Origin: Chitinophagaceae bacterium
Lineage (GTDB): Bacteria > Bacteroidota > Bacteroidia > Chitinophagales > Chitinophagaceae
NCBI GenBank assembly: GCA_013140985.1
Contig: JABFRU010000023.1
Coordinates: 124,001 to 188,000, forward strand
Reading direction: 5' to 3'
Length of the DNA stretch: 64,000 nt
Positions 8,810 to 17,411 of the stretch are shown here, piece by piece. The notes below the pieces were generated by a model. It did not search any database. It saw nothing but the letters and a program-made list of their open reading frames with translations, and had not been told where the DNA came from. A program made the translations under genes and the position numbers. Numbering within the stretch: position 1 is the first letter of the stretch; each line of letters starts with the position of its first letter.

Positions 8810-9631
8810 ATGAACCTTCTCAACCTCATACTCGCCACCGGAGCCAGCCTTCTTTTTTTGGCGATCGTTTTTATTCCCATGGAAAAAATGTTCCCTGCGA
8901 AAAAAGGTCAAAAAATACTTCGCAAGAACTGGTTCCTTGATCTCTGCTTTTTCCTTGGTCAATATTTTCTCTGGAGTGGTTTGGTATTATGGCTGCTTAT
9001 ACAATTCAGCGGATGGCTCAGCGGCATCATCCCGCAAAACTTCAGAAATACGATAGCTGCCCAACCGGTTTGGTTACAAGCTATCGAAGTATTGTTCTTC
9101 AGCGATCTTCTTATTTATTGGGGACATCGCCTGCAACATAAAGTTGATTTTTTATGGCGCTTTCATAAAGTACATCATACCGTCGAACAGATGGATTGGC
9201 TGGCGGCTCACCGTGAACATCCTCTTGATTCAATCTATACCATCGGCATCATCAACCTCCCGGCATTTATTATGGGTTTTGAATTGGAAGCATTGACAGC
9301 GTTGGTTGCCTTTAGAGGTATCTGGGCTATTTATATTCATTCCAATGTTCGTTTGCCGATCGGGCCGTTAAAAATTCTTATCGGTTCACCGGAATTGCAT
9401 CACTGGCATCATGATGTAGAAAGAGACCGGGGCAATTATGCAAACCTCTCCCCGTTGATGGATAAGATCTTCGGAACTTATACCTGCCCGCCGAATGAAC
9501 CGGAAAAATTCGGGATCAAAGAACCAATGCCCAACAACTATGTAAGACAAATGATCGATCCGATGCTGCCCGGGTCTGTTCTTAAAGGTTCAAACAAAGA
9601 AGAGAGTACGGAAACTCTTCAAACTACCTAA
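8810..9631 (+). CDS. Sterol desaturase / fatty acid hydroxylase family membrane protein
   Basis: 273 residues from ATG 8810, which follows the previous stop by one base; the longer reading from 8753 overlaps that gene. Several membrane segments lie in the first half. The di-iron histidine clusters typical of the family (PF04116) are present: HRLQHK with [16 protein letters not shown], and [18 protein letters not shown]. Members hydroxylate or desaturate sterols, sphingolipids, carotenoids or fatty acids using O2. The substrate cannot be read from sequence; a membrane-lipid modification is most likely in this phylum. Confidence 0.9.
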   Translation: MNLLNLILATGASLLFLAIVFIPMEKMFPAKKGQKILRKNWFLDLCFFLGQYFLWSGLVLWLLIQFSGWLSGIIPQNFRNTIAAQPVWLQAIEVLFFSDLLIYWGHRLQHKVDFLWRFHKVHHTVEQMDWLAAHREHPLDSIYTIGIINLPAFIMGFELEALTALVAFRGIWAIYIHSNVRLPIGPLKILIGSPELHHWHHDVERDRGNYANLSPLMDKIFGTYTCPPNEPEKFGIKEPMPNNYVRQMIDPMLPGSVLKGSNKEESTETLQTT

Positions 9632-9666
9632 TTCCTGACATCCTGTCCGAAACGGGGTTATTTGCT

Positions 9667-9674
9667 TATATTTG
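9667..9674 (+). promoter_or_regulatory. Putative -7 element TATATTTG for miaB
   Basis: Exact TAnnTTTG match 20 nt before the miaB ATG at 9694. The -33 position (CTGT) is a poor TTTG. Confidence 0.45.
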
Positions 9675-9693
9675 TCCTCCAAATTTTTGTAGA

Positions 9694-11130
9694 ATGCTTG
9701 ACTATGTGTCAGATAAGGTACAGGATGAAACCCGGCAGGGAGAGGCATTTGCTCCTTTTGCTAATGACCCGAATCAATATAAAAAGAGGTTCTACATTGA
9801 GAGCTATGGCTGCCAGATGAACTTTGCGGACAGCGAGATCGTTGCTTCTATATTGAATAAGGAAGGCTTTGGTGCTACCCGCAATGTGGAAGAAGCCGAT
9901 CTTATTTTCATCAATACCTGCTCTATCCGGGAAAAAGCAGAACAAACAGTCCGGAAAAGACTGACAGAGTTTCGTAGGCTCAAAAAGCAAAAGCAAGGAA
10001 TGCTGGTGGGTGTGCTGGGCTGTATGGCTGAAAGGTTGAAAGCAAAATTCCTGGAAGAAGAAAAATTGGTTGATATCGTTGTTGGGCCGGATGCGTATCG
10101 TTCATTGCCCGGGCTGGTGACTGAAGCTGAAGGAGGACAGAAAGCAGTGAATGTTTTATTGAGCCGTGAAGAAACCTATGCTGATATATCCCCGGTGAGA
10201 TTGGACAGCAATGGTGTTTCTGCATTTGTAAGTATTATGAGAGGATGCAACAATATGTGTTCATTCTGCGTGGTGCCTTTTACAAGAGGAAGAGAAAGAA
10301 GCCGGGATGCCGAAAGTATCATCAATGAATGCAACGAATTATTTGAGAAAGGATATAAAGAAGTGACGTTGTTAGGACAGAATGTAGATAGTTATTATTA
10401 CACAGTCGGGAGTCAGGAGTCGGGAGTCGGGAGCCAGAACATCACATTCGCAATGCTCCTTGAAATGGTGGCGAACATATCCCCGGAGTTAAGAGTTCGT
10501 TTCTCTACATCTCATCCTAAAGATATTACAGACGAAGTGCTGCATACGATGGCGAAGTATGAGAATATCTGCAACTACATTCATTTGCCGGTACAGAGTG
10601 GTTCGACAAGAATATTACAATTGATGAACCGGACCTATACAAGAGAATGGTATATGGCAAAAATTGACCGTATCCGGGAGATAATTCCTGGTTGCGGTAT
10701 CTCATCTGATTTTATTACTGGTTTTTGCACTGAAACAGAAGAGGATCATAAAGAAACACTCAGCATCATGGAGTATTCAAAGTATGACTACTCTTATATG
10801 TTCTTTTATTCTGAAAGACCCGGCACACTGGCAGAAAGAAGATATGATGATGATATCCCATTAGAAATAAAAAAAAGAAGGCTGCATGAAATAGTACAGG
10901 TACAGAACCGGCTCTCATTTGAGAGTAATAAAAGAGATATCGGCAAAACATTCACAATACTGATCGAAGGCGACAGCAAGAAAAGTGACCAGGACTGGAT
11001 GGGAAGAAGTTCGGAAGGAAAAGTATTTGTATTTCCTAAAGAGAGTTATGAACTAAAGAAGGGAGATTATGTTATGGTAAAAGTGGAGAACTGTACACAA
11101 GGAACACTATTAGGAAAAATTATTAATTAA
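9694..11130 (+). CDS. miaB: tRNA-2-methylthio-N6-dimethylallyladenosine synthase
   Basis: 478 residues. N-terminal methylthiotransferase domain with three cluster cysteines ([27 protein letters not shown]), a radical-SAM core with [13 protein letters not shown], and a C-terminal TRAM domain. It adds a methylthio group to i6A37 of tRNAs reading UNN codons, using two [4Fe-4S] clusters and SAM. All catalytic cysteines are present. A stretch of four 7-bp tandem repeats adds a [11 protein letters not shown] segment just after the radical-SAM LLGQNVDSY motif; this insertion is unusual for the family. The gene heads the miaB, sigma-54 activator, lptE, secG run. Confidence 0.97.
   Translation: MLDYVSDKVQDETRQGEAFAPFANDPNQYKKRFYIESYGCQMNFADSEIVASILNKEGFGATRNVEEADLIFINTCSIREKAEQTVRKRLTEFRRLKKQKQGMLVGVLGCMAERLKAKFLEEEKLVDIVVGPDAYRSLPGLVTEAEGGQKAVNVLLSREETYADISPVRLDSNGVSAFVSIMRGCNNMCSFCVVPFTRGRERSRDAESIINECNELFEKGYKEVTLLGQNVDSYYYTVGSQESGVGSQNITFAMLLEMVANISPELRVRFSTSHPKDITDEVLHTMAKYENICNYIHLPVQSGSTRILQLMNRTYTREWYMAKIDRIREIIPGCGISSDFITGFCTETEEDHKETLSIMEYSKYDYSYMFFYSERPGTLAERRYDDDIPLEIKKRRLHEIVQVQNRLSFESNKRDIGKTFTILIEGDSKKSDQDWMGRSSEGKVFVFPKESYELKKGDYVMVKVENCTQGTLLGKIIN
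10405..10432 (+). repeat. Four tandem 7-bp units (GTCGGGA) inside miaB
   Basis: GTCGGGA, GTCAGGA, GTCGGGA, GTCGGGA, followed by a decayed GCCAGAA. It is read in frame. Because seven is not a multiple of three, a change of one unit would frameshift the gene. Confidence 0.9.
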
Positions 11131-11141
11131 CAAATCTAAGT

Positions 11142-11155
11142 TCCCCTTTAGGGGA
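11142..11155. repeat. Short GC palindrome TCCCCTTTAGGGGA
   Basis: 5-bp arms around TTTA in the 32-nt gap between miaB and the sigma-54 activator, ending 8 nt before the ATG. It looks like one of the dispersed GC palindromes of this genome; it could also affect translation of the downstream gene. Confidence 0.5.
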
Positions 11156-11162
11156 CAGAGGT

Positions 11163-12416
11163 ATGGACATTCAAAGTATAAAAAATCGTTTTGGCATCAT
11201 CGGCAATTCGCCGGCATTGAATTACGCTTTGCAGGTGGCAGTGCAGGTGGCTAACACCGATCTTACTGTTCTGATAAACGGTGAAAGTGGTGTAGGTAAA
11301 GAAGTATTCTCACACATCATTCATACATTATCTGCCAGAAAACATAATCCTTTCATTGCAGTGAACTGTGGCGCTATTCCTGAAGGAACGATTGATTCCG
11401 AATTATTCGGTCATGAGAAAGGTTCTTTTACAGGAGCAGCAGATGCAAGAAAAGGATACTTTGAAACAGTGAATGGCGGAACTATATTCCTCGATGAAAT
11501 CGGAGAATTGCCTTTAGGCACCCAGGCAAGATTGCTGCGGGTCTTGGAAAGCGGAGAATTTATACGGGTCGGTTCTTCCAAAACACAAAAGACAGATGTG
11601 AGAGTGATCGCTGCTACAAACAAGGATCTTCTTCAACTGGTGCAGTCCGGAAGATTCAGGGAAGATCTTTATTATCGTTTGAGCACTGTTCCCATCCGTG
11701 TGCCTTCATTGCATGACAGGCCGGAAGACATTCATTTGCTTTTCAGAAAATTTGCTGCTGATTTTGCGAACAAATACAAAACAGCATCGGTACAACTCGA
11801 TGAGGAAGCGAAAAACCTGTTAATAAATTATCCATGGCCGGGCAATGTGCGGGAATTGAAGAATATTGCAGAGCAAATATCAGTTCTTTCACAGGATAAA
11901 CAGATCGGGGCAAAAGATCTGAATAAATTTCTTCAGCCCTATTCAAACAACCGGATGCCTGTACTGGCACATACCAATGGAACAGCAAATGATTTTGCCA
12001 ATGAAAGGGATATTTTATACCGGCTTTTCTTTGACATGAAGAAAGATGTGACTGAATTGAAGAAAATGTTCCTGGAGATTTTGCAAAACCCGAATATGGT
12101 GGCTCATAGCCAGTCATTCATCAATGAGTTGAAAGAATTAAAAGGACATGAAGGGATACAATCAATGCCGGTCACTCCCCTGACAATTGGCGGCATTCAG
12201 CCGGCAGTTCAATCTAACCAACCGGTTATAATGAATAGCGATATACAGGATCATGTGGAAGTAGAAGAAAGTTTGAATATCATTGACAAAGAAAAAGAGC
12301 TGATCATTAAAGCGCTGAAGAAACATAAGAGTAAAAGAAAAGATGCTGCGCTCGATCTTGGCATCAGCGAAAGAACTTTATACAGGAAACTGAAAGAATA
12401 TAATATTGAAGAATAA
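11163..12416 (+). CDS. Sigma-54-dependent transcriptional activator (AAA+ and Fis HTH, no sensor domain)
   Basis: 417 residues. The AAA+ domain starts almost at the N-terminus: Walker A GESGVGKE (40-47), sigma-54 contact loop GSFTGA (87-92, a variant of GAFTGA), Walker B GGTIFLDE (105-112) and an arginine-finger region GRFREDLYYRL. A Fis-type helix-turn-helix closes the protein (ALKKHKSKRKDAALDLGISE, then RTLYRKLKEY). There is no receiver, GAF or PAS domain, so control must come from partner proteins or from expression level. Such factors remodel sigma-54 RNA polymerase. Its place between miaB and lptE is consistent with the synteny I recall for related genomes (from memory, unchecked); targets are unknown. 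Confidence 0.92.
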   Translation: MDIQSIKNRFGIIGNSPALNYALQVAVQVANTDLTVLINGESGVGKEVFSHIIHTLSARKHNPFIAVNCGAIPEGTIDSELFGHEKGSFTGAADARKGYFETVNGGTIFLDEIGELPLGTQARLLRVLESGEFIRVGSSKTQKTDVRVIAATNKDLLQLVQSGRFREDLYYRLSTVPIRVPSLHDRPEDIHLLFRKFAADFANKYKTASVQLDEEAKNLLINYPWPGNVRELKNIAEQISVLSQDKQIGAKDLNKFLQPYSNNRMPVLAHTNGTANDFANERDILYRLFFDMKKDVTELKKMFLEILQNPNMVAHSQSFINELKELKGHEGIQSMPVTPLTIGGIQPAVQSNQPVIMNSDIQDHVEVEESLNIIDKEKELIIKALKKHKSKRKDAALDLGISERTLYRKLKEYNIEE

Positions 12417-12417
12417 C

Positions 12418-12981
12418 ATGAATAAAAGGCACAGGGCACAAGGCACAAGAAGGAAAGTATTACCAGCGTTGATTGCTGTCTTACTTGTGCCTTGCGTCTT
12501 GTTCCTTGTATCTTCCACTGGTGGTTGTAAAGTGCACTATGGTTTTAAAGACAAAGTAGGGATTCCCGATACGATCAAAACGGTAAAAATAATTCAGCTT
12601 TTGAATAATGCCCGGTATGTTAATCCTCAATTAAGTCAGCGGCTTACCGATAAGCTCCGGCAAAAAATAGTTAGCCAGACAAAGCTTACACAAACCAATG
12701 GCGATAACCCGGACTGGGAGATCAATGGAACGATCACTGATTATTCATTCAGTACTTCAGCCATTTCAGGTCAGCAGGTTGTAAATAACAGGCTCACCGT
12801 AGCCATTCATATTACTATCATTAAACATAAAGACCAGGGAAAAATCGAAGACTATGATGTGAGCCGGAGTTTTGAATTCAAAGGCGACCTTTCTTTTCAG
12901 CAGGCCGAAGCTGCCCTGGGAGATGAAATGATCCGGACATTGGCCGATGAAATATTCAATAAGCTTTTTTCCAATTGGTGA
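12418..12981 (+). CDS. lptE: LptE-family LPS-assembly lipoprotein
   Basis: 187 residues from ATG 12418, one base after the previous stop; an ATG at 12406 would overlap it. Residues 1-30 form a basic then hydrophobic signal sequence; a lipobox-like STGGC precedes the mature protein. Mature part: TIKTVKIIQLLNNARYVNPQ, then LSQRLTDKLRQKI, a DWEINGTITDYSFS segment and a C-terminal IFNKLFSNW, typical of Bacteroidota LptE. LptE plugs the LptD barrel that inserts lipopolysaccharide in the outer membrane. The first codons (RHRAQGTRR) and the hydrophobic core lie within an inverted repeat, so the signal peptide seems to have been rebuilt from repeat DNA. Confidence 0.88.
   Translation: MNKRHRAQGTRRKVLPALIAVLLVPCVLFLVSSTGGCKVHYGFKDKVGIPDTIKTVKIIQLLNNARYVNPQLSQRLTDKLRQKIVSQTKLTQTNGDNPDWEINGTITDYSFSTSAISGQQVVNNRLTVAIHITIIKHKDQGKIEDYDVSRSFEFKGDLSFQQAEAALGDEMIRTLADEIFNKLFSNW
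12425..12515 (+). repeat. Inverted repeat of GGCACAAG words inside the lptE signal-peptide codons
   Basis: The left arm (about 12425-12450) repeats GGCACAGG/GGCACAAG. The right arm (about 12484-12513) contains CTTGTGCCTTG and CTTGTTCCTTG. The block CAAGGCACAAG pairs perfectly over 11 bp. The same construction is seen in intergenic hairpins elsewhere in the window, but here it is translated. Confidence 0.75.
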
Positions 12982-13001
12982 GTTCAACTTATCTTGTCAC
13001 T

Positions 13002-13805
13002 ATGAATGCGCAGATCAATCAACTGGTAAGATCATTATTACAAAAAGATTCCATTGAACAATGCAGTGTACAGGAATTGCAGCAATATGCTGAAAGGCAT
13101 CCCTATTTTGGCGCAGCCCAGTTATTATTGACCAAGAAACTACAAACAGAAAATGCAGAGCAATATAATGAGCAACTGCAAAAGACATTATTATATTTTC
13201 ATAATCCTTTATGGGTAGAGCAATTGCTGAATGATACAGGAACGGCAATCATCAGCAAACCGGAAGAAGCTGTGGTTGAAATAAAAGATATTCCTCAAAC
13301 AGTTGAAACAAAAAAGGAAGCTGAGATAATTCTTACAGGAGAACCAGCAATAGTTGGTATAGCCGTTGAAGAAACTCCGGTTGAACTACCCACAACAGAA
13401 ATTGAAAAGCCAGGTCCTGAAAAAAAAGAAGAGTTGCTTTTTGAACCTTTTCACACTGTTGATTATTTCGCCTCGCAGGGTATCAAATTCAAAGAAGAGG
13501 AAAAGCCCAAAGACAAATTCGGGCAGCAATTAAAAAGTTTTACAGATTGGCTGAAAGCAATGAAAAGATTGCCGGTAGCTGAAATAACTACTGTAGTAGA
13601 AAGCAAGTCAGCGCAAAAAGTGGAACAGCTGGCTGAAACTTCATTAAAAGAAAGAGAAGTGGTAACAGAAACAATGGCCGAAGTGTGGGAAAAACAGGGA
13701 AATGCCGAAAAAGCCATCGGGATATATAGCAAATTAAGTTTGCTTGAACCCTCTAAAAGCACTTATTTTGCAGCGAAAATTGAGGAGTTAAAGAAAAAAA
13801 ATTGA
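13002..13805 (+). CDS. Hypothetical protein with TPR-like C-terminus, between lptE and secG
   Basis: 267 residues from ATG 13002; the TTG at 12975 overlaps lptE and is less likely. The N-terminal about 75 residues are helical (INQLVRSLLQKDSIEQCSV, YAERHPYFGAAQLLLTKKLQ), followed by a long acidic, proline/valine/glutamate-rich linker (about 85-150), a conserved-looking FHTVDYFASQGIKF segment and a final helical pair (AEVWEKQGNAEKAIGIYSKL) that resembles one TPR. No signal peptide or membrane segment. It ends one base before secG, so it is probably co-expressed with it; function unknown. Confidence 0.8.
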   Translation: MNAQINQLVRSLLQKDSIEQCSVQELQQYAERHPYFGAAQLLLTKKLQTENAEQYNEQLQKTLLYFHNPLWVEQLLNDTGTAIISKPEEAVVEIKDIPQTVETKKEAEIILTGEPAIVGIAVEETPVELPTTEIEKPGPEKKEELLFEPFHTVDYFASQGIKFKEEEKPKDKFGQQLKSFTDWLKAMKRLPVAEITTVVESKSAQKVEQLAETSLKEREVVTETMAEVWEKQGNAEKAIGIYSKLSLLEPSKSTYFAAKIEELKKKN

Positions 13806-13806
13806 T

Positions 13807-14145
13807 ATGACTATTTTATTCATCATTTTGATCATAGTTGCTTCGGCGGTACTGGGTTTGATCGTATTGGTTCAGAACCCAAAAGGTGGCGGTTTGGCTG
13901 GTAATATTGCCGGTTTCAGCAGCCAGTTCATGGGTGTAAAACAGACTACTGATGTGCTGGAAAAAGGCACCTGGATATTTGCCGCCATTATCGGCGTTTT
14001 ATGTCTTTTATCAAGCTTTTTTATTTCCGGAAAAAGCAGCACCACTGAAACAAAAGATGCAACTTTACCAGCTACGCAGCAACCGGGAACCAACAATTCA
14101 CCGTTGACACCTGTCGGGCCGCCGGCTGCCAATCCACCGAGATAA
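13807..14145 (+). CDS. secG: Preprotein translocase subunit SecG
   Basis: 112 residues with two membrane segments (about 3-20 and 54-72) and the family core VLIVLVQNPKGGGLAGNIAG-like pattern (here LIVLVQNPKGGGLAG) followed by FMGVKQTTDVLEKGTW. SecG assists SecYE during protein export. The C-terminal 30 residues are Pro/Thr/Asn-rich, as usual in Bacteroidota. A terminator follows directly, which ends the transcript begun upstream. Confidence 0.93.
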   Translation: MTILFIILIIVASAVLGLIVLVQNPKGGGLAGNIAGFSSQFMGVKQTTDVLEKGTWIFAAIIGVLCLLSSFFISGKSSTTETKDATLPATQQPGTNNSPLTPVGPPAANPPR

Positions 14146-14162
14146 AAACAATAACAATATTG

Positions 14163-14196
14163 AAAGCCCTGGCTCCAAAGGATGTCAGGGTTTTTT
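14163..14196 (+). terminator. Rho-independent terminator after secG
   Basis: CCCTG (14167-14171) pairs with CAGGG (14186-14190), extended by flanking A/T pairs, and is followed by TTTTTTCTTT. Confidence 0.7.
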
Positions 14197-14251
14197 CTTT
14201 GTCGGCCGAAGCAGTTAAATTGCAAAGGCTGATATTTAATTTGAACATCAC

Positions 14252-15292
14252 ATGAAGAAAAAAATAATTGGATTCATTATCCTCCTTCTACTGACGGCAG
14301 GTGGATTTGTTGCCTGGAAAATATTCGGGTCATCCGTTTCGACCCCAGGTGGTGAATTTTTCTATATCAAAACCGGTTCCACCTATGCAGATGTAAAACA
14401 AGAACTGGTTTCAAAAAAATATATCCGGAACAGTACCTGGTTTGACTGGACATCGAAAATATTGCGCTATAAAAAAATAAAACCGGGCCGGTACAAGATC
14501 ACAAAAGGGATGAGTCTTTGGAAATTAGTACGAATGTTTCGGGCAGGCGATCAATCACAACTCAATTTTGTTATTACCAAAATAAGAACGAGAGAAGACT
14601 TTGCCAGAAAGACAGGCAGCCTGTTTGAATTTGATTCTCTGCAAATGATCAGCTTCCTGAATAATATTGATTCTTTAAAAAACTATGGGCTCGATACAAA
14701 TACAGTGACCGCAGCCATCCTGCCTCTCACCTACACATTGAACTGGAACAGCACACCCGAAAAAGTTTTCGAAAATTGTTTTTTGGCCTATAAAAAATTT
14801 TGGAACAAAGAAAGATTGACAAAAGCTGATAGCCTTCACCTAGATCGTATAGAAGTAACAACAATAGCTTCTATTGTAGAAGAAGAAACATTGAAAAAAA
14901 CAGACAAACCACTTATTGCAAGTGTATATCTTAATCGCATCCGGATAGGAATGCCATTACAGGCCGATCCGACTGTAAAATTCGCCATGAAGGATTTTGC
15001 ATTAAAAAGAATCCGGGGTACTCATTTAAAATTTGAATCGCCGTATAATACTTATCTCAATAGAGGAATACCACCCGGCCCCATTTGCACTCCTTCGGCT
15101 GAATCTATAGATGCTGTTTTGAATGCGCCTAAAACGGAATATATATTCTTCGTAGCAAGCAGTAAATTTGATGGCAGCAGCGTATTTACTACTAATCTTT
15201 CTGATCACAGTAATTATGCAAGATTATACCAGCAGGAACTAACAAGAAGAATGGATTCGTCTGCTAAAGCTAAAGCCAACGTCAACAAATAA
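14252..15292 (+). CDS. mltG: Endolytic murein transglycosylase MltG (YceG-like)
   Basis: 346 residues: an N-terminal membrane anchor (about 5-24), a LysM-like subdomain (SVSTPGGEFFYIKTGSTYAD region) and the YceG catalytic domain with SIVEEET (catalytic Glu near 210), RIRIGMPLQADPTV and RGIPPGPICTPSAESIDA. MltG cuts nascent glycan strands inside the periplasm and limits their length. Length and motifs are normal for the family. Its TAA overlaps the ATG of the next gene by one base (TAATG), indicating translational coupling. Confidence 0.95.
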   Translation: MKKKIIGFIILLLLTAGGFVAWKIFGSSVSTPGGEFFYIKTGSTYADVKQELVSKKYIRNSTWFDWTSKILRYKKIKPGRYKITKGMSLWKLVRMFRAGDQSQLNFVITKIRTREDFARKTGSLFEFDSLQMISFLNNIDSLKNYGLDTNTVTAAILPLTYTLNWNSTPEKVFENCFLAYKKFWNKERLTKADSLHLDRIEVTTIASIVEEETLKKTDKPLIASVYLNRIRIGMPLQADPTVKFAMKDFALKRIRGTHLKFESPYNTYLNRGIPPGPICTPSAESIDAVLNAPKTEYIFFVASSKFDGSSVFTTNLSDHSNYARLYQQELTRRMDSSAKAKANVNK

Positions 15293-16248
15293 TGCCGCTA
15301 TTTTCAAAAATAGGTTCCAGGATCGTTTCTTCAAGACCGGTAAAATTTATTGTTGACCGGAGTAAAAACACTTCCCTGCCAGGCTTCAAAGGCATTCCGG
15401 TATTTGATGTAATAAAGTTTTTCTTCAGCCAGGTAAAAACGGTAGGAATACAGGAAAGAGCTTCTGCTATTGCCTTCAACCTGATCATGGCTATTCCACC
15501 GGCAATTATTTTCTTGTTTACCCTGATCCCTTTCTTTCCTATTTCCAAAACATTTGAAGAAAACCTGTATGGCCTGATAAGAGATGTTGTACCCGGTGAA
15601 AAAAATCATTCGGTGCTGATAGGCTTTTTAAAAGATTTTATCAATAAACCACGAACCGGGTTATTATCATTAGGTTTTGTCTTATCTCTATTTTTTTCTT
15701 CCAATGCCATGATGGGGATTATGCGTTCTTTCAATAAGAATTATCATGGCCTGAAAAGAAGAACGGAATTGCAAAAAAGAGGAGCAGCACTGAAGATCAC
15801 ATTTGTTTTGTTCGGTGTAGTTCTTGCCTCTCTCTTGTTGTTGGGAGGTCAGAATGCTGTTTTAAAATGGCTTGGTATTGGGAACCCCTCTGTCAGGGGC
15901 ATCATTGTGAATGCCCGCTGGGTCGTCATTGTCTTACTTTTCTTTTCTTGTATTTCTTATATCTACCGTCATGCCCCGGCTGTTCACAAAAAGTGGAACC
16001 TGATCAATCCAGGTTCTATCCTTGCCACCGTTCTCATGCTAATTCTTACTCTCGCCTTTTCATGGTGGGTTGGGCGCTTCGACAGTTACAATGAAGTTTT
16101 TGGCTCTATTGGAACCGTGTTGATCCTCATGCTACTTATCTTTTTCAATTCAATTATTCTATTAATAGGTTTTGAGCTGAATGTTAGTATCTCTTCCCTG
16201 AAAAAAATAGCCGATGAGCGGAAAGATAATCCCGCAGACGGCATCTGA
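15292..16248 (+). CDS. YihY/BrkB-family inner-membrane protein
   Basis: 318 residues with about six membrane segments. Family features: VKTVGIQERASAIAFNLIMA near residue 45 and the FSWWVGRFDSYNEVFGSIGT segment near 255-275, matching the YihY/BrkB (PF03631) signature Y-G-x-[IL]-G. Family members are polytopic proteins of uncertain function, once mislabelled RNase BN. The start overlaps the mltG stop, so the two genes are likely co-translated. Confidence 0.9.
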   Translation: MPLFSKIGSRIVSSRPVKFIVDRSKNTSLPGFKGIPVFDVIKFFFSQVKTVGIQERASAIAFNLIMAIPPAIIFLFTLIPFFPISKTFEENLYGLIRDVVPGEKNHSVLIGFLKDFINKPRTGLLSLGFVLSLFFSSNAMMGIMRSFNKNYHGLKRRTELQKRGAALKITFVLFGVVLASLLLLGGQNAVLKWLGIGNPSVRGIIVNARWVVIVLLFFSCISYIYRHAPAVHKKWNLINPGSILATVLMLILTLAFSWWVGRFDSYNEVFGSIGTVLILMLLIFFNSIILLIGFELNVSISSLKKIADERKDNPADGI

Positions 16249-16393
16249 TAATTGAAAATAAAGTCCGAAATTTGGTATCTAAAATTTATTGGCATGAAAT
16301 GAGTCATAAAAAATTATCGGGCATCTTACTGAAAAGCGATGATAATTTTTATGATGAATTCCATGTGACCCACAAAAAATAAAAACTAAACAC

Positions 16394-17002
16394 ATGAAAA
16401 AGATATTATTTGCCGCATTGCCCGTTGCCGCCATTGCAATGCTAACTTTAAAACCCATTAATGATCCACTTCCGCTTGGCTCAGCTATTCCCAGCCCTGA
16501 AGTGAAGATGAAAGATGTTTCCGGTAAAGAAGTGTCATTGAATGATGCAAAAACAAATAAAGGTTTGCTGGTAATGTTCAGTTGCAATACCTGCCCTTAT
16601 GTAATAAAAAACCAGGAAAGGACCAATGAGGTCTGCAAACATGCACAGGATAATGGCATTGGCGTTGCAATACTTAACTCCAACGAAGCCAAAAGAGACG
16701 ATGATGATTCTTATAACGACATGATAGCTTATGCAAAAGACCAGGGCTATAACTGGTATTACCTCGTAGATAATAATTCAGCTTTGGCTGATGCATTTGG
16801 CGCTAATAAAACACCTGAATGCTTCCTTTTCAATGCTGAAGGCAAATTGGTTTATCATGGTGCCATTGATGATAATCCTTCAGATGCCGGGGCGGTTAGC
16901 CGTAAGCACCTGATCCAGGCGATAACGGAAATGCTGGGCGGAAAAGATATTTCAGTAAAAGAGTCCAGATCCGTAGGCTGTACAATTAAGAGACTTAAAT
17001 AG
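16394..17002 (+). CDS. Exported thioredoxin-like protein (redoxin/AhpC-TSA fold)
   Basis: 202 residues; N-terminal signal or anchor (1-20), then a redoxin fold: PLGSAIPSPEVKMKDVSGKE, the active site FSCNTCPYV (C64-x-x-C67), and NKTPECFLFNAEGKL with the cis-proline loop. The C-terminus ends in SRSVGCTIKR, a third conserved cysteine as in a Bacteroidota family of single-domain redoxins. It probably reduces or monitors thiols in the periplasm; partner unknown. A palindromic repeat and a terminator follow. Confidence 0.88.
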   Translation: MKKILFAALPVAAIAMLTLKPINDPLPLGSAIPSPEVKMKDVSGKEVSLNDAKTNKGLLVMFSCNTCPYVIKNQERTNEVCKHAQDNGIGVAILNSNEAKRDDDDSYNDMIAYAKDQGYNWYYLVDNNSALADAFGANKTPECFLFNAEGKLVYHGAIDDNPSDAGAVSRKHLIQAITEMLGGKDISVKESRSVGCTIKRLK

Positions 17003-17005
17003 GAG

Positions 17006-17027
17006 TTGTCTGACGGTCTCCGTCTGA
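17006..17027. repeat. Dispersed imperfect palindrome, copy 1
   Basis: TTGTCTGACGG TCT CCGTCTGA. Identical over 22 bp to the copy at 17076-17097; the GACGG/CCGTC core is palindromic. The two copies bracket a terminator. Confidence 0.85.
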
Positions 17028-17046
17028 AAAAGATATTTTAAACAAG

Positions 17047-17077
17047 TCCCCTTCTTTAACAGGAAGGGGATTTTTTT
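17047..17077 (+). terminator. Rho-independent terminator
   Basis: CCCCTTC (17048-17054) pairs with GAAGGGG (17063-17069) and is followed by seven T. It ends the thioredoxin-like transcript. Confidence 0.85.
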
Positions 17078-17097
17078 GTCTGACGGTCTCCGTCTGA
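17076..17097. repeat. Dispersed imperfect palindrome, copy 2
   Basis: Direct repeat of 17006-17027, starting inside the T-tract of the terminator. Confidence 0.85.
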
Positions 17098-17210
17098 CAA
17101 TTTATTTTAAAAATAATTTATGGAATGTTTTTGAGCAGGCATCTCTGCCAATAAGTAACTTGATCGTTCACCCGGTCATTGCTCCCCGCAAGACCGCAAA
17201 AAACCGGCTT

Positions 17211-17411
17211 ATGATCTCAAAAACATTCTTCAACCGACTTATTATTTTAGGCTTTATGGCTTTGGTTGGCTTTTGCCTTGCAAAAGCTATCAATAGCGGC
17301 AGTGTGATGGGTATCATCCTTGCATTGGTAAGCCTCGGGGCAGGTATTTATTTTTTGTACATGGTAGTAAAGGCCAAACAGGAATTGGAAGCTGAAGAAG
17401 CCACTCAATGA
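17211..17411 (+). CDS. Small two-helix membrane protein
   Basis: 66 residues from ATG 17211. Two hydrophobic helices (about 8-25 and 31-51) and a charged tail KAKQELEAEEATQ. The open frame extends upstream to a TTG inside a palindromic repeat, which is an unlikely start. Function unknown; small proteins of this shape are common in the phylum. Its 3' end overlaps the convergent tlpA-like gene by 7 nt. Confidence 0.6.
   Translation: MISKTFFNRLIILGFMALVGFCLAKAINSGSVMGIILALVSLGAGIYFLYMVVKAKQELEAEEATQ

Noticed and set aside
17076-17210. TTG-initiated extension of the small membrane protein
   Set aside because: It starts within a palindromic repeat and terminator T-tract; ATG 17211 gives a normal two-helix protein.
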